Source: Bacillota bacterium (GTDB lineage Bacteria > Bacillota_A > Clostridia > Christensenellales > Aristaeellaceae). From it: 64,000 nucleotides of DNA. A program made the position numbers and the translations under genes. Positions 33,771 through 41,710 of the stretch are shown piece after piece. Position 1 is the first letter of the stretch; each line of letters begins with the position of its first letter. The stretch covers positions 1 through 64,000 of the forward strand of contig JAEZSP010000082.1 in assembly GCA_023421735.1 (NCBI GenBank). Reading direction: 5' to 3'. The notes under the pieces are model-generated. The model had not been told where the DNA came from. It saw nothing but the letters and a program-made list of their open reading frames with translations, and ran no database searches.

Positions 33771-33808
33771 AAAGTCCCCGGAACACGGCGTTCCGGGGAC
33801 TTTTTTTA
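33771..33808 (+). terminator. Rho-independent terminator of the M42 gene
   Basis: AGTCCCCGGAAC and GTTCCGGGGACT form a perfect 12-bp stem around ACGGC, followed by seven T. Confidence 0.92.
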
Positions 33809-33894
33809 ATCTGCGAGAAGAGGTCACAGCCATTCCGGAGCGTCAACTGTGCGCTCACCGCGGGCATTTCCCGTGTTTCGCGTCGTCTTTTTCT

Positions 33895-34060
33895 CAATAA
33901 TAAGGGACCGGTACGCCATCGGCGATGGAAGCTGAAGAATTCGGCTCGGCCATTTTGCGCCTGGCACGAAGTCGGCGCGCAGGCGCAGTAACCAGGGGCG
34001 GATTTTCCGCCCATGTCAGGCGGGGAGCGACAAAGCCGGGGACAAAAGGGCTCGTCGAAA
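33895..34060 (-). repeat. Dispersed convergent-intergenic repeat, copy C
   Basis: On the minus strand it begins CCTGACATGGGCGGAAAATC near 34021 and shares with copy A the palindrome GGCGGA-N3-TCCGCC, the CTGCGCC/GCGCC block, the CTTCG-GCCAGG block and the CAAAA stretch, about 78 percent identical over 64 bases by my count. Looser similarity continues toward 33895. It sits between convergent gene ends like the other copies. Confidence 0.65.
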
Positions 34061-34098
34061 ACGCGGCTTGTGTTGTGGACGGGGTACAAGTATGCTTT

Positions 34099-34539
34099 TT
34101 AGTGAAGCGCTTCCTTGAGCGCCGTTTCCACCCAAACGCTGATGGTCAAGCCGTCTCGCGCCGCTGCCTGGCGAACGCGCGCCATGACGGAGCTGTCAAT
34201 CTGGCAATGAAGGTCGGTGTACTCGTCGCCTTCCGCGACGAACCGGAAGATCGCGTCATATTCGTGCGTGGGCAGGTGCTCCTGCGCCCAATCCTTCGCG
34301 GCTTCATAGGTAAGCGGAATGATTTTTTCTCCGGCGCTCCAGACGTACTGACTGGAGGGGGCCGCGTAGCGCGAGTTGCACCCGCCCTCGCCGTGGAGGA
34401 AAAATTCTCCCGTCCTCTTTTGATAAAGCGCCTCCGTGCAGTAATCGGGGTCGGTGGGCGTCGCCTTCTCGAACGCGTGCGCACCGAGCTTGTGCGCTTT
34501 TTCTGTATCGTAAACTTTGCCTGCAATGACTTTCTTCAT
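34099..34539 (-). CDS. Conserved short protein with C-terminal RHH-like segment (function unknown)
   Basis: 146 residues. The N-terminal part (KKVIAGKVYDTEKAHKLG, then LYQKRTGEFFLHGEGG and GEKIIPLTYEAAKDWA) matches a short protein that I recall as common on conjugative and plasmid elements of Firmicutes. The last about 35 residues (DSSVMARVRQAAARDGLTISVWVETALKEAL) look like a ribbon-helix-helix DNA-binding or dimerisation unit. Promoter TTGACT-17-TATACT and an AAGGAG-type site precede it. No function is established to my knowledge; here it stands alone without transfer genes. Confidence 0.7.
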   Translation of the reverse strand: MKKVIAGKVYDTEKAHKLGAHAFEKATPTDPDYCTEALYQKRTGEFFLHGEGGCNSRYAAPSSQYVWSAGEKIIPLTYEAAKDWAQEHLPTHEYDAIFRFVAEGDEYTDLHCQIDSSVMARVRQAAARDGLTISVWVETALKEALH

Positions 34540-34838
34540 GATTGTCTCCTTCCTCCGACTGTGTACGTCGGAAATCCGCTCTGGAGAGTTGTGTACAAAG
34601 AAAGTATATCATTGAGAACGTACAAAGTCAATAGAAAATGAACTCGATTTTCAACAAATACGCCGCACATATGCCCCACGAATTGGATCGCTTGCTGGCC
34701 GGGAGCCGTTTGCAGGCCGGATGTGTATTGCGTTTCAACAATTTGTGAACGTGCGCGTGCAAAGGCGCGCTTTTTCAGTTACCTTAAGGTTCGGTGGGTA
34801 TTCTATTGACATGGAAAAAGGACACCATGGAGGGTAGC
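34540..34838. other. Intergenic region between divergent genes at 34099 and 34839
   Basis: 299 bases. Contains the minus-strand promoter at 34603-34631, a small leader hairpin CCGAC-N6-GTCGG (34556-34571), and a terminator-like GCGCG/CGCGC hairpin followed by TTTTTC (about 34753-34778). No gene and no convincing plus-strand promoter were found. Confidence 0.45.
34603..34631 (-). promoter_or_regulatory. Sigma-A promoter of the short conserved protein
   Basis: Minus strand: TTGACT (34631-34626), 17-base spacer, TATACT (34608-34603). TTTGTAC occurs twice across the promoter and could be an operator half-site. Confidence 0.7.
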
Positions 34839-35759
34839 ATGAAGCTTTTTCAAAAAAAATACGTTTGGGCGATGCTCTATGCGTTCATTTTATTGACTTA
34901 CACGGCCTATACGCTGCTGGATGTATTCGTCATCCCGCGCACATACGCGGTGATTCCGCAAGCCTCCGCGCAGTCCGAGGAAACACAGGCCGAGGACACG
35001 CGGGAATCAGCTGCGCAAACGCCCGTCGTCACGGAGAATACATACAGTGATGAGAACGTGACCATCGTCCTGACGGAATATCGCGCCTACGATACCACGA
35101 TTTACGTTGCGGATATCACGCTTGCGCGCGCGGATCTTTTGTCAACCGCGCTTGCGCGGGGCGCATATGGGCGCAATCTCAAGGAAGTGACGAGTGCGAT
35201 CGCCCAGGAGAGGGGCGCGATCCTGGCGATCAACGGCGATTTTTACGGCGCGCGCACATCGGGTTATGTGATTCGAAACGGCGTCTTGTATCGCGCGACC
35301 GCCGCCTCGTCCTCGCAGGAGGATTTGGTGATTTACGAGGACGGAACATGCGCAATCATCCGCGAGGGAGATGTGACCGCCGAGGAACTCCTCGATGCCG
35401 GCGCCGTGCAGGTGATGTCCTTTGGCCCGGGGTTGATCGAAAACGGCAATGTCAGCGTGACGACCGGCGAAGAGGTCGACCAGGCGATGACGAGCAATCC
35501 GCGCACGGCAATCGGGATGATCGACGACCTGCATTACGTTATGGTGGTTGCGGACGGTCGCACGAGTGAGAGTGCAGGGCTTACGCTTTACGAACTTGCG
35601 ACGTTTATGCAGGGTTTGGGGGTCGAAACGGCATACAATCTCGACGGCGGCGGGTCATCGACCATGTACTTTAACGGCGAAGTGGTCAATCGCCCTACCA
35701 CCAACGGCAAATCCTTTGAAGAGAGGAGCGTGAGTGATATTGTCTGTATCTGCGATTAA
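34839..35759 (+). CDS. Phosphodiester glycosidase (NAGPA domain) family protein, membrane-anchored
   Basis: 306 residues. One N-terminal transmembrane helix (about 9-31, WAMLYAFILLTYTAYTLL) acts as signal anchor; a low-complexity linker follows. The NAGPA domain (about 95-305) carries AINGDFYG near the start and the hallmark YNLDGGGSSTMYFNG near the end, as in N-acetylglucosamine-1-phosphodiester glycosidases and bacterial DUF2233 proteins, many of which act on cell-wall polymers. The start at 34839 follows GGAGGG. It overlaps a small membrane protein gene by 26 bases. A degenerate paralogue lies at 58554-59534. Likely an extracytoplasmic hydrolase of a glycosyl-phosphodiester; the substrate is unknown. 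Confidence 0.85.
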   Translation: MKLFQKKYVWAMLYAFILLTYTAYTLLDVFVIPRTYAVIPQASAQSEETQAEDTRESAAQTPVVTENTYSDENVTIVLTEYRAYDTTIYVADITLARADLLSTALARGAYGRNLKEVTSAIAQERGAILAINGDFYGARTSGYVIRNGVLYRATAASSSQEDLVIYEDGTCAIIREGDVTAEELLDAGAVQVMSFGPGLIENGNVSVTTGEEVDQAMTSNPRTAIGMIDDLHYVMVVADGRTSESAGLTLYELATFMQGLGVETAYNLDGGGSSTMYFNGEVVNRPTTNGKSFEERSVSDIVCICD

Positions 35760-36129
35760 AACGCTCGTTGCCTATCTGGGCTTGTCGTTGTTTTGCGGCA
35801 TCTTCGGCGCGGGATACGAGCACTTTAGCCACGGCGTCTATTCAAACGACATGGTGTATCTGTTTGCCTTTCCGCTCGTGGGCGGCGCGATTCCCTATGC
35901 GCTGATTTTGTTGTTGCGGGCGCGGGTGCCCGGGCGCGTTTCCGCAAATCTCTATCATTCCGGCATCGCGACGTTGACCGTCGGAAGCTGTTTGTCCGGG
36001 GTTCTTCAAATCTACGGCACGGCTTCGCAGAATCTGGCGGCCTATTGGTGGGTCGGATACGCGTTGGCGGGGTGCGGCGCGCTCGCATATCTCTTGCCCT
36101 TGCGTGGAATGATAGCGAAAAAGGAGTGA
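35734..36129 (+). CDS. Small four-helix membrane protein (unknown)
   Basis: 131 residues with about four transmembrane helices (about 8-28, 41-62, 75-95, 104-124). No family recognised. The GTG start at 35734 follows GAGAGGAG and lies inside the end of the phosphodiester-glycosidase gene, implying translational coupling and a shared process at the membrane. TTG at 35740 is an alternative start. Confidence 0.65.
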   Translation: MILSVSAIKTLVAYLGLSLFCGIFGAGYEHFSHGVYSNDMVYLFAFPLVGGAIPYALILLLRARVPGRVSANLYHSGIATLTVGSCLSGVLQIYGTASQNLAAYWWVGYALAGCGALAYLLPLRGMIAKKE

Positions 36130-36134
36130 TTTCA

Positions 36135-36995
36135 ATGCAGGGCACAAAATCGCCGACGTTTCCTAAGCAGCATCAGCAAAAACAGCCGGGTTCCGAGGCG
36201 CGCATGAACCCACAGCCCCAGTATGACAATCCAGACTATAAGTCTGCGGGCAAAATGGTGGGCAAAAAGGCAGTCATCACCGGGGGAGACAGCGGCATCG
36301 GTCGCGCGGTCGCGCTCATATTCGCCAAGGAAGGCGCGGATGTCGCGATCCTTTACCTCAACGAGCACAAGGATGCGCAGGACGCCGCGCGTGAGATTCA
36401 GGCATTGGGCAGAAAATGCGAGGTCATTTCCGTCGATCTCAAGGGCGAAGACGCTGCGAAATGGGCGGTCGGCGAGGCCGTACAAAAAATGGGCGGTCTG
36501 GACGTCATTGTCAACAATGCGGGCGTGCAGTATCCGCAGAATTCCATCGAAGACATCACAAAAGAACAGCTGATTCATACGTTCGAGAGCAACTTCTTTT
36601 CCTATTTCTATGTCACAAAGGCTGCGCTTCCGCATCTCAGGGAAGGGGCGGCGATCATCAATACTGCCTCCGTCACCGCGTTTGAAGGCAATCCCCGGTT
36701 GATTGATTACTCGTCGACCAAGGGCGCCATCGTGTCGTTCACGCGTTCCATGGCGCTCTCGCTCGTGGCGCGCCAGATCCGCGTCAATGCCGTCGCGCCG
36801 GGTCCCGTCTGGACGCCGCTCATCGTGTCGAGCTTTTCCGCCGAGGAGGTGGGCACATTCGGCTCGACCACGCCCATGGAGCGCGCCGCGCAGCCGTGCG
36901 AGCTCGCACCGGTGTACGTGTATCTTGCGACAAGTGATTCGACAAACGTGACCGGACAAATCTTCAACATCAACGGCGGCACCATCGTCAACTGA
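36135..36995 (+). CDS. Short-chain dehydrogenase/reductase (YghA/YhdF-type, 'classical' SDR)
   Basis: 286 residues including a polar N-terminal extension of about 40 residues rich in Gln and Pro (KQHQQKQPGSEARMNPQPQY), characteristic of the YhdF/YhxD/YghA group. The Rossmann motif is TGGDSGIGRA, NNAGVQ follows, the catalytic Ser is in INTASVTAF, and Tyr/Lys in DYSSTKGAI. The start at 36135 follows AAAAGGAG. An NAD(P)-dependent oxidoreductase; related proteins are general-stress or aldehyde/sugar alcohol reductases, but the substrate is unknown. It lies five bases after the small membrane protein, though a functional link is not obvious. Confidence 0.9.
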   Translation: MQGTKSPTFPKQHQQKQPGSEARMNPQPQYDNPDYKSAGKMVGKKAVITGGDSGIGRAVALIFAKEGADVAILYLNEHKDAQDAAREIQALGRKCEVISVDLKGEDAAKWAVGEAVQKMGGLDVIVNNAGVQYPQNSIEDITKEQLIHTFESNFFSYFYVTKAALPHLREGAAIINTASVTAFEGNPRLIDYSSTKGAIVSFTRSMALSLVARQIRVNAVAPGPVWTPLIVSSFSAEEVGTFGSTTPMERAAQPCELAPVYVYLATSDSTNVTGQIFNINGGTIVN

Positions 36996-37006
36996 GCCGT
37001 TCCCCC

Positions 37007-37035
37007 AAGGGCGCGCAGGCTAGCGCGCCTTTTTT
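37007..37035 (+). terminator. Rho-independent terminator after SDR gene
   Basis: AAGGGCGCGC and GCGCGCCTT around a 6-base loop, with TTTTTT following. Confidence 0.85.
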
Positions 37036-37148
37036 ATTGCGTGTGCGGTTGCATTTCCAGCCTTGCGTGCGTCTTATGCGTGTCATGACAGGAGGAACAA
37101 GGCGCGTCCTTCCCCCGTTTTTTCGCCTTTTTGCCGCAGTTGCATCAA

Positions 37149-37176
37149 TTGACAAAATACGGGAACATGTTACAAT
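37149..37176 (+). promoter_or_regulatory. Sigma-A promoter of the TetR operon with internal palindrome
   Basis: TTGACA at 37149-37154, 16-base spacer, TACAAT at 37171-37176. The 8-base palindrome AACATGTT (37164-37171) overlaps the -10 and could be the core of an autoregulatory TetR operator. Confidence 0.7.
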
Positions 37177-37205
37177 GGAACCACAAAGCAAGAGGAGGCG
37201 GCAAC

Positions 37206-37835
37206 TTGAAGCACTCACCGCTGACGCCGGAGGAGATCAGCCGATCCATATATGAGGAGGCGCGTGCGCGCTTTCTTACGGATGGGATCGCGGCGACGGA
37301 GATGAAAAAAATCGCCGCCCATATCGGGATCGGACGTTCGACATTGTACCGCTATTACCCAAGCAAGGAAGGGCTTGCCGTCCACGTCGCATTCGAGCTG
37401 ATTGAACAACTGCTTTTTGCGGATTTGGTAACACAGATTGACCCGGCGCTCGACGGTTATGGAAAGACGTGCGCTTTTTATCAGTTATACACCGCGCGGC
37501 TGTGCGAACGGCCGGATGTGCTGCGGTTTTTTCTGGAGTATGATTCCATGTTTTCCATCGGGGGCGCTGTCATTCCCATGCGTCTTGAATACGAAGCGCG
37601 TATGGGCGCAGACATCGAGGCCATTGCGGCGTTTGTGCGCGAAGGACAGTTGGATGCCAGCGTGCGCACAGACCTCGATCCCGTGGTCTTTACCATGATG
37701 TGCGTCAACGCCTGCGTCGGCCTTTCGCAGCGATGCCTTACCCATGCCTTACGCAGTGACGAACGCTATAAGGTCGAGGCCGACGCGCTCCTCGACATGC
37801 AGAGAGACTTCATTCTGTGTGCGCTCAAATCATAA
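37206..37835 (+). CDS. TetR/AcrR-family transcriptional regulator
   Basis: 209 residues from a TTG start at 37206, chosen because AGAGGAGG lies seven bases upstream and the family-typical N-terminus (SPLTPEEISRSIYEEARARF) begins right there; no ATG fits. The helix-turn-helix is MKKIAAHIGIGRSTLYRYYPS. The C-terminal two-thirds form an all-helical ligand domain with no identifiable ligand. The next gene encodes a C39/BtrH-like protein, the likely regulated partner. Confidence 0.88.
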   Translation: MKHSPLTPEEISRSIYEEARARFLTDGIAATEMKKIAAHIGIGRSTLYRYYPSKEGLAVHVAFELIEQLLFADLVTQIDPALDGYGKTCAFYQLYTARLCERPDVLRFFLEYDSMFSIGGAVIPMRLEYEARMGADIEAIAAFVREGQLDASVRTDLDPVVFTMMCVNACVGLSQRCLTHALRSDERYKVEADALLDMQRDFILCALKS

Positions 37836-37856
37836 CCGTCCCCGGGGCGGTTCTTT
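37833..37856 (+). terminator. Short hairpin with T-run between tetR-type and C39-like genes
   Basis: AACCGTCCC and GGGCGGTT around CG, with one internal mismatch, followed by CTTTT. It may attenuate the downstream gene. Confidence 0.5.
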
Positions 37857-37873
37857 TGCACGGAGGATATGAT

Positions 37874-38971
37874 ATGAAGCGGATCGATCATCTGGTGGCA
37901 TTTCCGAAGGATGCGCAGTCGAGTCCGTTTTTCGGTGCGCTTGCGACCGTGCTCTTGCCCGCGCTCGGGTACGGGGCGGATACGCCCTTTTACTGCGCGC
38001 CGAAGGGGACTTTCTGCATCCATTGCGGAAATTGCACTGACTCGACTGCGCTTGAGAGGAACCACCTGCAGATTTATCACGAATATGCGACGCGCACGGG
38101 CGTTGCGCTGGGCTGGTCGGAGCCGGACGGGCTTGGGCTGGACGATGATTTCGTGCGCCGGGTGATGGGCATCGCAGGGCTCTCGTGGAAGCGGGTTGCG
38201 CGGAAAGACGGACGCGCGGCGGTTTTCCGCGCGCTTAAGGCTGCGATCGAAGCGGGGTATCCCGCGCTTATGAAGCGTGGAGACGGACGGGATTGGCTTG
38301 TGGTTGGGGGTTATGAGGAACGAGGGCGGCTGGTCGGTCTTGACGCCCACGCGCACTTCGACGTGTCCGCACGCCCTGCTCTTTTGCCGGATGAATATAC
38401 GGCCGACGGGTGGTTTGTTCTCTCCGACTGGTTCTCGCAGTTTCGGTCGGCAATTGTGATGACCGGGGGCGGCATGACGCGCACTTCACTCGCCGATACG
38501 CTTGTGTGCATGATCGATGCGCTCGAAAGCGCGGGTTTGGATGCGCTGGAGCGGGAGGTTCTGAGGCGAATCGACGCCGTGACGCCGGACAACGCCTACG
38601 ATACGGCGGTCTGGCTCAACGGCGTCGTCGGGTATCCCATTGAGGCGCGCTGGCACACTGCCGAATGCGCCGCCGCGACGCTCATGCGCATGACCGAAAA
38701 CCCGCGCGTTCGAGAGAAGCTTTTCGCGGTCGCGCGCCAGTACGTTTTTGACGGCGAGCTCGACGCCACGCACGGCACCTGCTGGAAAATCTGGGCGCTT
38801 CTGGGCGTGGGGTCGGAGACCGGCTACTCCGTCGCGCCCGAGACCGCCGCCGCGATTGCGGAAAGCGCGGCGAAGGAGGAAGGCAAGCGGCTGTTTCAAA
38901 TCGTATTCGAGAACGACCGGGTCGTGCTGGGCTTATTGCGAGAAGCAAGGGAATTGCTGGCATGCGAATGA
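37874..38971 (+). CDS. C39/BtrH-like protein of unknown function, copy 2
   Basis: 365 residues, soluble. The N-terminal segment (HLVAFPKDAQSSPFFGALATVL) and a central block (ALKAAIEAGYPALMKRG, WLVVGGYEERGRLVGLDAH) mirror the organisation of 30668-31750 and of C39/BtrH-type proteins. It has four clustered cysteines near residues 40-55 (FYCAPKGTFCIHCGNC) that could bind metal; copy 1 lacks them. The start at 37874 follows GGAGG. Behind a TetR gene, whereas copy 1 is behind a GyrI-like gene. Overall similarity between the two copies is low and was judged by eye. Confidence 0.55.
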   Translation: MKRIDHLVAFPKDAQSSPFFGALATVLLPALGYGADTPFYCAPKGTFCIHCGNCTDSTALERNHLQIYHEYATRTGVALGWSEPDGLGLDDDFVRRVMGIAGLSWKRVARKDGRAAVFRALKAAIEAGYPALMKRGDGRDWLVVGGYEERGRLVGLDAHAHFDVSARPALLPDEYTADGWFVLSDWFSQFRSAIVMTGGGMTRTSLADTLVCMIDALESAGLDALEREVLRRIDAVTPDNAYDTAVWLNGVVGYPIEARWHTAECAAATLMRMTENPRVREKLFAVARQYVFDGELDATHGTCWKIWALLGVGSETGYSVAPETAAAIAESAAKEEGKRLFQIVFENDRVVLGLLREARELLACE

Positions 38972-39030
38972 TGCCGCAAAATGAGATTGTGCGCCATGAT
39001 ATCGGCGTCGTGAGTCGCATCAGAACGCCG

Positions 39031-40305
39031 TCAGCGGTATAGGATTGCGTCGCGCGCCGGACCGTTCGAAACCAGCTTGATAGGGCAATCGAGTTGTGCC
39101 TCGATGAAATCGACATACCGCTTTGCCGCGTCGGGGAGGTCTGCGTAGCGCCGGACGTTCGTGATCTCGCGCCGCCAGCCAGGCAGGGTTTGATAGATCG
39201 GTTTCGCGCGGTTGAGACGGGGCGTCGCGGGGAAGTCCAATGTCTGCGTGCCGTCGATCTCATAGGCGATGCAGACCGGAATCTCGTCCAGATAGCCGAG
39301 CGCGTCGATGAGCGACAGCGCGACCTGCGTCGCGCCCTGCACCGCGACGCCATAGCGGCTCGCCACTGCGTCAAACCAGCCCATTCGCCGGGGTCTACCT
39401 GTCTTCGCGCCGTATTCGCCGCAATCGCCGCCGCGCCTTCTGAGCTCGTCCGCCGCCGTACCGAAGATCTCCGTCGTGAACGCGCCCGCACCCACGCAAC
39501 TGGAGTACGCCTTCACCACCGCCACGACGTCCGTGATCTCGCGCGGCGGAATGCCCGCGCCCACCGCGGCAAACCCCGCCAATGGCGATGACGACGTGAC
39601 AAAGGGATAAATGCCGTTGTCCGGATCGCGCAGCGCGCCGAGCTGCCCTTCGAGCAAAATGCGCTTTCCCGATTGGCGTGCGTCCGTTAAAAGCCGACGC
39701 GCGTCGCAAATGTGGGGCAAAAGCCTTTTGCGGAAGGAATCGATGTACGCCATCCATGCTTCAAATGTTGGAAAGGCGACGTCGCCGTACAAGGCATGCG
39801 CCTGAAGCTCCTTCTGCTCCGCCACGCGGCGGAGTTTTTCTTCAAATGCGCCGTCGCATATTTCGGCGAGCTGAAATCCGATTTTCAGGCTCTTGTCCGC
39901 GTAAAAAGGCGCGATGCCGGATTTTGTGGAACCGAAGCTCATTTTTCCGAGCCGCGTCTCTTCCCATTCGTCAAACAGGATGTGGTAGGGCATCAGGAGT
40001 TGCGCGCGCTCCGAGACGAGCACGCGCGGCGTGGGTACGCCGCCCCTTTCGAGCATTTCCAGCTCCGCAAAGAAGCTGATCGGGTCGAACGCCACCCCCG
40101 CGCCGATCAGGTTCACGACGCCCGGTCGGAACACACCGGAGGGGAGTATGTGCAGCGCATATTTCCCGTATTCGTTGATGACGGTGTGCCCCGCGTTTGC
40201 GCCGCCCTGAAAGCGCACCACCACGTCGGCATCCCCCGCGAGGAGGTCCGTGATCTTTCCTTTCCCTTCATCGCCCCAATTTCCGCCCACGATTGCCTTT
40301 GCCAT
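39031..40305 (-). CDS. purA: Adenylosuccinate synthetase
   Basis: 424 residues, the standard length. GTP-dependent condensation of IMP and aspartate to adenylosuccinate in AMP synthesis. Signature motifs are present: GGNWGDEGKGKITDLL (P-loop and catalytic Asp), RFQGGANAGHT with the catalytic His, GSTKSGIAP, and LLEGQLG. VGGN and NNW replace the common VGAQ; this is seen in a divergent Clostridial subgroup. The start at 40305 is preferred because AAAGGA is 10 bases upstream; a GTG three codons earlier is too close to that site. It follows a LysR gene on the same strand by 85 bases. Confidence 0.95.
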   Translation of the reverse strand: MAKAIVGGNWGDEGKGKITDLLAGDADVVVRFQGGANAGHTVINEYGKYALHILPSGVFRPGVVNLIGAGVAFDPISFFAELEMLERGGVPTPRVLVSERAQLLMPYHILFDEWEETRLGKMSFGSTKSGIAPFYADKSLKIGFQLAEICDGAFEEKLRRVAEQKELQAHALYGDVAFPTFEAWMAYIDSFRKRLLPHICDARRLLTDARQSGKRILLEGQLGALRDPDNGIYPFVTSSSPLAGFAAVGAGIPPREITDVVAVVKAYSSCVGAGAFTTEIFGTAADELRRRGGDCGEYGAKTGRPRRMGWFDAVASRYGVAVQGATQVALSLIDALGYLDEIPVCIAYEIDGTQTLDFPATPRLNRAKPIYQTLPGWRREITNVRRYADLPDAAKRYVDFIEAQLDCPIKLVSNGPARDAILYR

Positions 40306-40390
40306 GAAAACCACGTCCTTTCGCAGCCAGTATACGCGAAAGGAGAATATTCGTAAAATATATATTTTATATCAAGCGGATAAGCTTAGC

Positions 40391-41257
40391 TTATGGAACG
40401 AGGAGCCGCAGCAGCGCCTCTGCGGCTTTGGAGGCGGGCGAGCCGTGCGCCGCGAGCAAAAAATGGCGTGGAGGAATGGGCGGATCGATTTTCACCTCGA
40501 CGACATCGCCCGATGCGAGCGCCGTTTCCGCAAAATCGCGCACCACGCAGCCGATGCCGAGTCCGCGCCGGGCAAACTGCACGATCAGGCTGCTGGTTGC
40601 AAGCTCGAACGCGGGCAGGAGTTGTGCGTCGTGCGCCGCGAAAAAGGCGTCGACATACCGGCGGGTCGATGTGTTTTTCTCGAGAAGAACCAGCGGGCGC
40701 GAAGTCAGTTCCGCAAGGGACAGGGGGCGATCCGGCGCGTCCACAGGATGAGTCACAAAGATGTCTGCGATCTCCCGCAGCAGAATCGCACCCGGGAAGT
40801 CTGCGGGCTCGGACACCACGCCGAAATCGATGGTGCCGGATTCGAGTTTTCTGAGCGTCTCCGGCGTCGGGCCGTTTGTAATCGTAATGCGTACGCCGGG
40901 ATGCAGCCTGTGAAATTCCTCAAGCCGGGGCAAAAGAAAAAATTCGAGCGTCATATCGCTCGCGCCGACGGTGATTTCCCCGTCTTCGAGCGACGTGAGT
41001 GCGCGGACGCGATGTTCGCCCTGCCGGAGTCGGGCGATGCCTTCCTGCGCGAAGGGCAAAAGCGCTTGTCCCTCGGCCGTCAGCACGACGCCCTTGGGCG
41101 TTCGCTTGAACAACGCGCATTGAAGCGCCGCTTCAAGTTGGCGGATGGTTTGACTGAGCGCGGGCTGGGAGACATAGAGTTCTTCCGCTGCGCGCGTGAT
41201 GGAGCCGCAGTTTGCAGCCGCAAGGAATGCGCGATACCAGTCGAGGCTGAAGTCCAT
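40391..41257 (-). CDS. LysR-family transcriptional regulator
   Basis: 288 residues. The N-terminal winged helix-turn-helix is classic (FLAAANCGSITRAAEELYVS, then LSQTIRQLEAAL and LFKRTPKGVVLT). The C-terminal periplasmic-binding-protein-like effector domain starts near residue 90. The start follows AAGGAG. Its own promoter (41290-41318) contains a dyad suited to autoregulation and is back-to-back with a promoter for the MORN/cupin pair. The target genes are unknown; purA is downstream on the same strand, but LysR proteins usually control divergent genes. Confidence 0.92.
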   Translation of the reverse strand: MDFSLDWYRAFLAAANCGSITRAAEELYVSQPALSQTIRQLEAALQCALFKRTPKGVVLTAEGQALLPFAQEGIARLRQGEHRVRALTSLEDGEITVGASDMTLEFFLLPRLEEFHRLHPGVRITITNGPTPETLRKLESGTIDFGVVSEPADFPGAILLREIADIFVTHPVDAPDRPLSLAELTSRPLVLLEKNTSTRRYVDAFFAAHDAQLLPAFELATSSLIVQFARRGLGIGCVVRDFAETALASGDVVEVKIDPPIPPRHFLLAAHGSPASKAAEALLRLLVP

Positions 41258-41289
41258 AACTTCTCCTTATCGATGTGCCGGATGTCATT

Positions 41290-41318
41290 ATCATATTGCA
41301 CAACTGCACGGTTGTCAA
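41290..41318 (-). promoter_or_regulatory. Sigma-A promoter of the lysR-type gene with dyad
   Basis: Minus strand: TTGACA (41318-41313), 17-base spacer, TATGAT (41295-41290). An inverted repeat ACAAC-N6-GTTGT spans the -35 and spacer. Confidence 0.75.
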
Positions 41319-41353
41319 GCGCAGACAAAGGTGCGGCGACGGCAGAGGGCCGA

Positions 41354-41382
41354 TTGAAAAAAGCCGAAACGTCTGTTATCAT
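41354..41382 (+). promoter_or_regulatory. Sigma-A promoter of the MORN/cupin pair
   Basis: TTGAAA at 41354-41359, 17-base spacer, TATCAT at 41377-41382. Confidence 0.7.
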
Positions 41383-41411
41383 ATACGCATGAAACGACAA
41401 GGGGGATTCAC

Positions 41412-41708
41412 ATGCACGAGGGCGAGACATACGCAAACGGTCAACCGGTCAGCGTCATGGAGGGAGACGTGCTCACCTATTTTTTCAAGGACGGAAGCGT
41501 GAAGGCGCGCGGCGGGTTTATCGACGGAAAGATGGAAGGCGCGTGGGTGTTCAATCGCGCGGGCGGCGCACTTTGGCAGGAGGGTGCATTCAAGAACGGC
41601 GAGAAGAACGGGCGCTGGGTTCGCTATCATCAAGACGGAGCGATCGAGTATGATCAGGAATTCGTCGACGGCAAGCCCGTGAAAGCGGGCGGAAAGGCGG
41701 GGAAGTAG
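41412..41708 (+). CDS. MORN-repeat protein
   Basis: 98 residues with two to three MORN-type repeats of about 22 residues (GSVKARGGFIDGKMEGAWVF, LWQEGAFKNGEKNGRWVRYH, then YDQEFVDGKPV). Such short proteins resemble the YwqK-type antitoxin family, but no toxin gene lies beside it. Ribosome binding site AAGGGGG. It is followed after two bases by a cupin gene, so both are co-expressed from the promoter divergent to the LysR gene. Function unknown. Confidence 0.75.
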   Translation: MHEGETYANGQPVSVMEGDVLTYFFKDGSVKARGGFIDGKMEGAWVFNRAGGALWQEGAFKNGEKNGRWVRYHQDGAIEYDQEFVDGKPVKAGGKAGK

Positions 41709-41710
41709 AT

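Larger units (their letters stand above)
33766..34098. other. Convergent intergenic region with terminator and repeat
   Basis: 333 bases between two convergent genes. It holds the strong terminator at 33771-33808 and the repeat copy C (about 33895-34060, minus). No gene is supported; a long minus-strand frame here has no ribosome binding site and is mostly antisense to the M42 gene. Confidence 0.6.

Noticed and set aside
33214..34089. Minus-strand frame of 291 codons running through the repeat copy C
   Set aside because: Most of it is antisense to the M42 peptidase; it lacks a ribosome binding site. Only the repeat content was kept.
34807..34838. TTGACA at 34807-34812 as promoter of the phosphodiester glycosidase
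   Set aside because: At the right distance there is only the ribosome binding site and start codon, with no -10; the gene promoter was not located.
40306..40390. Purine riboswitch before purA
   Set aside because: The 85-base gap is AT-rich and too short for an aptamer plus expression platform; no G-box core was seen. A weak TTGATA-17-GAATAT promoter is possible but was not listed.
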